DNA from: Deltaproteobacteria bacterium
Lineage (GTDB): Bacteria; Bdellovibrionota; UBA1018
Assembly: GCA_013286765.1 (NCBI GenBank)
Contig: JABDFB010000106.1
Span: 1-6,167, forward strand
Length of the DNA: 6,167 nucleotides
Direction of reading: 5' to 3'
Shown: piece after piece, positions 1-3,585 of the stretch
Layout: every line of letters begins with the position of its first letter
Position numbering within the stretch: position 1 is the stretch's first letter
The notes under the pieces: model-generated
Told to the model about the DNA's origin: nothing
The model's database searches: none
Seen by the model: the letters and a program-made list of their open reading frames with translations, nothing else
Position numbers and translations under genes: made by a program

Positions 1-576
1 GAAAGGCAAATGCCCCCCGGCACTAGAATTGAGCCCACTAAAATATCTCTCTGCAATGAGATTACGACCGCCAGCAATATCGAAGTTCTTTTCGACTTCT
101 ACCAAGTCAGCATATTGATCAAAAAATGCTTGGAATTTATAATCGTCCGGATCCCATTCCATAACCAGATATCGAAACCGATCATCATTTTTTATTAACT
201 TTAGAAGTCCTTCGAGATACAAAAGTGCAGTATGATTGAGATAAGTGACTTCACCTAAAGCCAAAATTTGTGAGGATTCATAAAAATCATGCAATAATTC
301 GACTGGTTTTCTTTTCTGCTGGCTAAATACTTGTAATTCGATATCTTCCAACCTAGTTCTTTTCATCGCTAGATCGCGAATCGTTGAAAGTCTTAGATTG
401 CTTCTATTCAGCTCATTACTAGAAACGGGCTCCGAGAGATGCATTTCAATTTCTTGTACGTGCGCCATTTCTTTTTCGAAAGAATAGCCGATAAGTAAAT
501 CTCCCACGGTAAATGTCACTGTCGCAATAGCGACAATAACCAACAGCTTCGATTGAAAAAATTTCCGCATTATCAT
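1..576 (-). CDS. Membrane-anchored protein, possible erythromycin-esterase/ChaN-like fold (N-terminal part, runs off left edge)
   Basis: An uninterrupted 192-codon frame begins at ATG 576 (a second in-frame ATG lies at 570) and leaves the window at base 1, so the C-terminus is missing. An in-frame TAA lies just upstream (586-588), and a weak AAGAAG sits a few bases before the start. Residues about 10-30 form a hydrophobic segment after a short basic N-terminus (MRKFFQSK), which suggests an uncleaved membrane anchor or a signal peptide. Residues 35-100 are charged and probably helical. From residue 104 the pattern ILALGEVTYLNH, a helix, and then YLVMEWD (136-142) resembles the opening strand-helix-strand of erythromycin esterase/ChaN-like proteins (LGE..H ... 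ALE.D). The usual His after LGE is Tyr112 here, with His115 nearby. That assignment is inference from a short motif; the existence of the gene is much surer than its function. Confidence 0.7.
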   Translation of the reverse strand, partial: MIMRKFFQSKLLVIVAIATVTFTVGDLLIGYSFEKEMAHVQEIEMHLSEPVSSNELNRSNLRLSTIRDLAMKRTRLEDIELQVFSQQKRKPVELLHDFYESSQILALGEVTYLNHTALLYLEGLLKLIKNDDRFRYLVMEWDPDDYKFQAFFDQYADLVEVEKNFDIAGGRNLIAERYFSGLNSSAGGHLPF

Positions 577-672
577 AATAACTTCTTATAACTTCAGTAC
601 AACCGCCCAAAAGTGTCTCTGATGAGTTCAATAGACATTAGCGAAACGCAACCGTAACCTAATCGCTTAGTT

Positions 673-699
673 TTGACAAGAATTAGTTTAAATTAAAGT
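673..699 (+). promoter_or_regulatory. Candidate sigma-70-type promoter (distal)
   Basis: A perfect -35 hexamer TTGACA (673-678) is followed after 15 bp by TAAAGT (694-699), a 4/6 match to TATAAT. The spacer is shorter than the usual 17 bp, and the AT-rich setting raises the chance of coincidence. If real, it would give a leader of about 100 nt for the gene starting at 808. Confidence 0.3.
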
Positions 700-729
700 A
701 ATGAACTATTAAGAAGAACTATTTAACAC

Positions 730-747
730 CCTAAGTCTCTACTTAGG
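730..747. repeat. Inverted repeat CCTAAG-N6-CTTAGG, possible operator
   Basis: Two perfect 6-bp arms, CCTAAG (730-735) and CTTAGG (742-747), are separated by TCTCTA. It lies between the two candidate promoters of the gene at 808 and could bind a dimeric regulator or form a small hairpin in the leader. The arms are short, so this may be chance. Confidence 0.3.
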
Positions 748-770
748 TAATTGACGACTCAATTTTATCA

Positions 771-798
771 TTTAAACTTAAGTTATTTTATTTATAAT
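771..798 (+). promoter_or_regulatory. Candidate proximal promoter with perfect -10 hexamer
   Basis: TATAAT (793-798) is an exact -10 consensus. TTTAAA (771-776, 4/6 to TTGACA) lies 16 bp upstream. Transcription would begin near 804-806, only a few bases before the ATG at 808, giving an essentially leaderless message. The absence of a Shine-Dalgarno sequence before that ATG fits this reading. Confidence 0.4.
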
Positions 799-807
799 AG
801 ACATTAT

Positions 808-1524
808 ATGAATAGAAATGATCGACTTTTAAGTGCTACTGGATTTTTATTAGCTGCGGCTTTGCTAGCCGGAGGTTCACTATGGTGCACAAATCAACCA
901 ACTTGGGCTGGAAACCTATTCAGAAAAAAGCCAGCCATACCCGCTAATAGCGAATGTCCTTCCGAGGCTTCCGGAAGTATAGTCCTTTCCGACACTGCCG
1001 AAGGCTCTCTAGAACAGGATGCGCTGTTTTGCGAGTCTCTAGAGGCAAAACAGGCAAAAAAAACATTCAGAGAGCCAAAAACCGTTACGGTCGGAATTTG
1101 GGCAAAGAGAACATTCTTCAGAAAGGCCACTACAACTCCAAAAACAGCCCTTAGCCAAATTGATGAGCAACTCAATACCGTTGACCGTAAATCGCGGCGC
1201 CTTATTAAGAAATGCATTGCGGAGAAACTCCGGGTCCTTGAGGATAATTTGAAGAAAAAAGAGGCGACCAATCCTAAAAACTCAAATATAAAATTTGAAA
1301 TTACGTTTGATAGTGCAATTTTACCGAGCGTGGGTAAGAATTTCTTTATCTCCAGTGAAACCGATCAACCCGGTATTTCAAGTGCAGAATATCAAGCCAA
1401 ACTCCGTCAATTCTGTACAGTGAAGGCAGTGAAACCTGTTAAGTCTATCCTCAATAAGAAAGAAGCAAAAGAATATCAACAAGCGCTATCTGAGTTTATT
1501 AAGGAACTCCGCTCAGCCCCCTAG
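808..1524 (+). CDS. Exported protein of unknown function (238 aa)
   Basis: The frame is open from a TTG at 751, but I choose ATG 808. That start gives a textbook signal peptide: basic MNRNDR, a hydrophobic core at about residues 12-26, and a likely signal peptidase I site after PTWA (residue 34). Starting at 751 would put 19 odd residues ahead of it. The mature part is Lys/Arg-rich and has no further membrane segment. Residues 115-152 are probably one long charged helix. Residues 160-205 (IKFEITFDSA ... LRQFC) look like a small alpha/beta element. Four mature cysteines (50, 75, 136, 203) could form disulfides in the periplasm. I do not recognise the family. Its 3' end overlaps the convergent mutY reading frame by 12 bp. 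Confidence 0.75.
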   Translation: MNRNDRLLSATGFLLAAALLAGGSLWCTNQPTWAGNLFRKKPAIPANSECPSEASGSIVLSDTAEGSLEQDALFCESLEAKQAKKTFREPKTVTVGIWAKRTFFRKATTTPKTALSQIDEQLNTVDRKSRRLIKKCIAEKLRVLEDNLKKKEATNPKNSNIKFEITFDSAILPSVGKNFFISSETDQPGISSAEYQAKLRQFCTVKAVKPVKSILNKKEAKEYQQALSEFIKELRSAP

Positions 1525-1543
1525 CGCTGATAGAACTTTTTTT
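1513..1543 (+). terminator. Weak candidate terminator at the convergent gene ends
   Basis: TCAGC (1513-1517) can pair with GCTGA (1526-1530) across an 8-nt loop, and seven T residues follow at 1537-1543. The stem is only 5 bp and the T tract starts 6 nt after it, so this is a weak rho-independent terminator at best. It would serve the gene ending at 1524. Confidence 0.25.
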
Positions 1544-1971
1544 GCAGCCGATCCCACAGCTACTTCCGGTTCTTGAGCACAAATCCAACGGTAATGGATT
1601 GCCGGTGGTTTTTCTGTCCGATCCAGCGCCCAAATACTCGTCGTTCTGAGAATTTTGTGTTTTGTAACTACGTGGCGAGTTTTGAGTTCCCCTAATGCCC
1701 TTACCTGATTCTTTAATTCTTGTGGAATTTTCTCGACTAGATCCCAGAGCCCCGCACGCCATTCGCCATCTTGTCTCTGTCTGAGCAAAACTCTTCCGTT
1801 TTTATCAACAATACAATGCAATTTTTCTTCAACTTCTACCCATTTTTTTGGTTTTTTCTTAGGCGGATATTCCTCTTGGCTTTTTCTCTTATACGCTCGG
1901 CAAATTTTTCCTAATGGACAGACTGCACACTGAGGGGCTCGCACCGAACAGAGCGTAGCACCCAGTTCCAT
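1513..1971 (-). CDS. mutY: MutY C-terminal fragment: [4Fe-4S] loop and NUDIX-like domain
   Basis: This is the same reading frame downstream of the TGA. The first ATG is 1971, but the conserved frame continues upstream of it (SICNQAI precedes MELGA, matching the family's FNQAMMDLGA), so 1971 is not a natural start and has no ribosome binding site. The cluster cysteines follow the C-X6-C-X2-C-X5-C spacing (residues 197, 204, 207, 213 counted from 2538), as in E. coli MutY. After a basic linker comes a NUDIX-like domain with VLLRQRQDGEWRAGLWDL. It ends KKVLSALGG with TGA at 1515-1513, overlapping the convergent gene by 12 bp. Confidence 0.75.
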   Translation of the reverse strand: MELGATLCSVRAPQCAVCPLGKICRAYKRKSQEEYPPKKKPKKWVEVEEKLHCIVDKNGRVLLRQRQDGEWRAGLWDLVEKIPQELKNQVRALGELKTRHVVTKHKILRTTSIWALDRTEKPPAIHYRWICAQEPEVAVGSAAKKVLSALGG

Positions 1972-2043
1972 AATTGCTTGATTACATATACTTGGTTTAA
2001 TGAGATTGGCGTTCGCCTTTTTTACAACAAGCCGAGATAACCG

Positions 2044-2046
2044 TCA
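2044..2046 (-). other. In-frame UGA codon at a conserved Trp position of mutY
   Basis: The codon context on the coding strand is TTG TGA CGG. Trp codons elsewhere in the window that I checked are TGG (for example VWC in mutY and LQW in the 798-aa protein), and TGA also ends mutY itself and the 798-aa gene. A genome-wide UGA-to-Trp code is therefore not supported. Confidence 0.85.
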
Positions 2047-2538
2047 CAACCGTACTTTAAATTTCTGATCCTCGTTTTCCCGCTTGACGCACCAAACACG
2101 AGAGAGAACTCGCTCGACGTTAACGTCAAGAATAGGCTCCGGTAGGTTTTCGGCGATCGACAAAATCGCGCCAGCTGTATAGGGACCAACACCTGGCATA
2201 TCGAGCCATTCTTCTTTCGTTTTTGGAAATTGCCCTTGTTTATTAATCATTTTTGCTGTTTTGTGTATATTCCTTGCACGTGAATAGTATCCTAAACCGG
2301 CCCAGAGCTGCATCACATCAGCCTCCGGAGCCATCGCCAGGTCTTCTACTGTCGGAAATTTGGCTACGAATTTTTCAAAATAGGGCACAACCGTAACCAC
2401 CTGCGTCTGTTGCAACATCACTTCCGAAATCCAAACACGATACACACTAGGCAAATTTCTCCACGGCAAAATTCTCTTCTGGCTCTCAAACCAACGCTCA
2501 AGCGACTTTAACGACATCAAAAACTTGCTCATTTGCAT
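2044..2538 (-). CDS. mutY: MutY N-terminal fragment: HhH-GPD catalytic domain up to the premature TGA
   Basis: This 164-residue product is what standard decoding would yield. It holds LPWRN (24-28), the catalytic Glu39 in SEVMLQQTQ, the helix-hairpin-helix LDMPGVGPYTAGA (112-124), and the catalytic Asp138 in PILDVNVERV. Both catalytic residues match E. coli MutY (Glu37, Asp138). Asp138 is followed by Val where many MutY proteins have Gly. The fragment lacks the last helices of the six-helix/FeS module, so it is unlikely to be a stable active enzyme alone (inference). Confidence 0.8.
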   Translation of the reverse strand: MQMSKFLMSLKSLERWFESQKRILPWRNLPSVYRVWISEVMLQQTQVVTVVPYFEKFVAKFPTVEDLAMAPEADVMQLWAGLGYYSRARNIHKTAKMINKQGQFPKTKEEWLDMPGVGPYTAGAILSIAENLPEPILDVNVERVLSRVWCVKRENEDQKFKVRL

Positions 2539-2555
2539 TCCATCTCATAAGCTTA

Positions 2556-2564
2556 AAGGAGAGG
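2556..2564 (+). promoter_or_regulatory. Purine-rich ribosome binding site for the amidase gene
   Basis: AAGGAGAGG ends 10 nt before the TTG start at 2575, and a second run, AAAGGGG (2566-2572), lies even closer. An in-frame TAA at 2554-2556 means no start further upstream is possible, so this site supports the rare TTG start. Confidence 0.6.
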
Positions 2565-2574
2565 TAAAGGGGTT

Positions 2575-3543
2575 TTGAAGCAGGTTCAGGGACAATATCG
2601 GTATCAGAATCAGAATCAGAATCAGAATCAGAATCAAGATCGTTCGCGATTATTGCTTTCTCTAGCTCTGCCGTCTTTATTTTTTTTACCTTCGATTATT
2701 TCCGCAGAATTTGGTCCTGCGGCTAACGCAGCATTGCCGCCTTCAGCACGTCTTCCCTTTAAGATTGTCATCGATCCTGGGCACGGCGGTGCCGATGAGG
2801 GCGCGGTTTATCGTGAAGGCCGCAGGCGTATTACAGAAAAAGAAATAACTCTCGCTCTTGCTAAGCAAGTCACTCAACAACTTGCAGCTAAAGGATACCG
2901 CGTTCAACTCACCCGACACGAAGACCGCGAAGTCTCTCTCGCCGATCGAACCGCCTTTGCAAATCAACTCGGAGCCGACGTTTTTATTTCTATTCACATG
3001 AATTCTTCTCACAAGCACACTTACTCCAATGCCCAGAGCCGCACTGTTTCCGATGCTCAAGGCATAGAGACTTTTATTCTCAACCACACCACCAACGAAA
3101 CGTCAAAAAGACTCGCCCGATTTGAAAACAGCGTGGTTACCGCCGAACATCGAAAAAATCCCACCCAATCGGACATTGCCCTCATCCTCAAAGATCTTCG
3201 CCTCGACGCCACCCTCAAGGAAAGCAAGCTGCTTGCCTGTCACGTACAATCCAGCTTGGTAAAAGCCACCTCGCCCTCACCCCAGACGCTTGCCCGCAGA
3301 AATCGTGGCGTTAAACAAGCTTTGTTTTATGTCCTTCTTGGCGCAGATATGCCAGCCATTTTGGTTGAAGCCGGATTTCTAAACCACCCGCGCGACCGCG
3401 CCCTTGTCCTATCACATAATGGACGTTTAAAAATGAGTCAGGCTATCGTAAGAGCGATCGAGAATTTTAGAACTTTAAAGTTAAGTAAGGTGAAGTACCC
3501 CCCGGGCAGGCAAATCGCCGCTCGACCGTGTAAGGTATTGTAG
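2575..3543 (+). CDS. N-acetylmuramoyl-L-alanine amidase (Amidase_3, AmiC-like), exported
   Basis: Zinc-dependent hydrolase that cuts the amide bond between N-acetylmuramic acid and L-alanine in peptidoglycan, acting in the periplasm in cell separation or wall remodelling. The Amidase_3 domain spans about residues 63-297. It shows the zinc ligands His70 (IDPGHGG), Glu88 (RITEKEI) and His141 (SIHMNSS), plus the C-terminal catalytic Glu265 (LVEAGFLNHPRD). LTRHEDREVSLADRT (112-126) is also typical. The only usable start is TTG 2575, given the upstream in-frame TAA and the strong SD. The N-terminus is unusual: a (Gln-Asn)5 tract (about residues 11-20) precedes a signal peptide with basic DRSR and a hydrophobic core at about 26-44, probably cleaved near SA or ANA (44-52). 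A basic tail of about 20 residues follows the domain. No AMIN targeting domain is visible. It is divergent from mutY with a 36-bp gap and convergent with the PARG-like gene. Confidence 0.9.
   Translation: MKQVQGQYRYQNQNQNQNQNQDRSRLLLSLALPSLFFLPSIISAEFGPAANAALPPSARLPFKIVIDPGHGGADEGAVYREGRRRITEKEITLALAKQVTQQLAAKGYRVQLTRHEDREVSLADRTAFANQLGADVFISIHMNSSHKHTYSNAQSRTVSDAQGIETFILNHTTNETSKRLARFENSVVTAEHRKNPTQSDIALILKDLRLDATLKESKLLACHVQSSLVKATSPSPQTLARRNRGVKQALFYVLLGADMPAILVEAGFLNHPRDRALVLSHNGRLKMSQAIVRAIENFRTLKLSKVKYPPGRQIAARPCKVL
2605..2634 (+). repeat. Five tandem copies of CAGAAT inside the amidase gene
   Basis: Five perfect CAGAAT hexamers encode (Gln-Asn)5, followed by a degenerate copy, CAAGAT. 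Because the unit is six bases, copy-number slippage would change tract length without shifting the frame. On the opposite strand the array lies about 70-100 bp upstream of the mutY start. Confidence 0.9.
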
Positions 3544-3585
3544 TGCGTTCAAAGCACAGACTCGCTTTTGGCCGCTAGGCTAACG
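3544..3585. other. Short intergenic gap between convergent genes
   Basis: Only 42 bp separate the amidase stop from the stop of the PARG-like gene. GTGC/GCAC (3543-3546 and 3553-3556) can form a 4-bp stem, but no T tract follows it directly. I see no good rho-independent terminator for either strand. Confidence 0.5.

Larger units (their letters stand above)
577..807. other. AT-rich intergenic region between two divergent genes
   Basis: This 231-bp stretch separates the start of the left-edge minus-strand gene from the start of the exported-protein gene. I see no convincing reading frame of its own; the frame crossing 577-631 on the minus strand overlaps the better-supported gene in another phase. 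It holds candidate plus-strand promoter elements and one inverted repeat, listed separately. I found no convincing promoter for the left-edge gene. Confidence 0.6.
1513..2538 (-). pseudogene. mutY: A/G-specific adenine glycosylase MutY, interrupted by one in-frame TGA
   Basis: MutY removes adenine mispaired with 8-oxoguanine or guanine in base-excision repair in the cytoplasm. Read in a single frame from 2538 to 1513, the gene has 341 codons, close to E. coli MutY (350 aa), and every domain is present in order: HhH-GPD glycosylase, four-Cys [4Fe-4S] loop, and C-terminal NUDIX-like domain that recognises 8-oxoG. The only lesion is a TGA at 2046-2044 (codon 165), flanked by KVRL and RLSRL. In E. 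coli the matching stretch reads NKLWSLSEQV, so the stop falls on the conserved Trp; a single TGG-to-TGA change explains it. No frame change is needed and the downstream sequence is well conserved, pointing to a very recent mutation, a sequencing or assembly error, or readthrough (the stop is followed by C, a leaky context). Either ATG 2538 or ATG 2532 could be the start; GGA lies 6 nt before the latter. Confidence 0.85.

Noticed and set aside
751..807. TTG at 751 as the start of the exported protein
   Set aside because: It would place 19 residues rich in aromatics ahead of a canonical signal peptide, and the candidate -10 hexamer would fall inside the coding sequence.
870..890. Lipobox in the protein starting at 808 (GGSLWC)
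   Set aside because: Trp directly before the Cys is not compatible with a lipobox; a signal peptidase I site after PTWA fits better.
894..1271. Minus-strand frame of 125 codons opposite the exported protein
   Set aside because: Its composition is that of an antisense frame of the plus-strand gene, with no ribosome binding site or recognisable domain.
2044..2046. Genome-wide recoding of UGA to Trp (genetic code 4) as the reason for the mutY stop
   Set aside because: Trp codons I checked in the window are TGG, and only one internal TGA exists in roughly 1,690 codons of apparent coding sequence; recoded genomes use TGA often.
2044..2046. Selenocysteine insertion at the mutY UGA
   Set aside because: The position is a conserved Trp, not Cys, MutY is not a selenoprotein family, and no obvious strong stem-loop follows the codon.
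1971..2046. Frameshift as the cause of the split mutY
   Set aside because: The two halves are in the same frame and the sequence between them translates into family-like residues (RLSRL ... SICNQAI).
2743..3087. Minus-strand frame opposite the amidase
   Set aside because: The plus strand carries all amidase catalytic motifs; this is a shadow frame.
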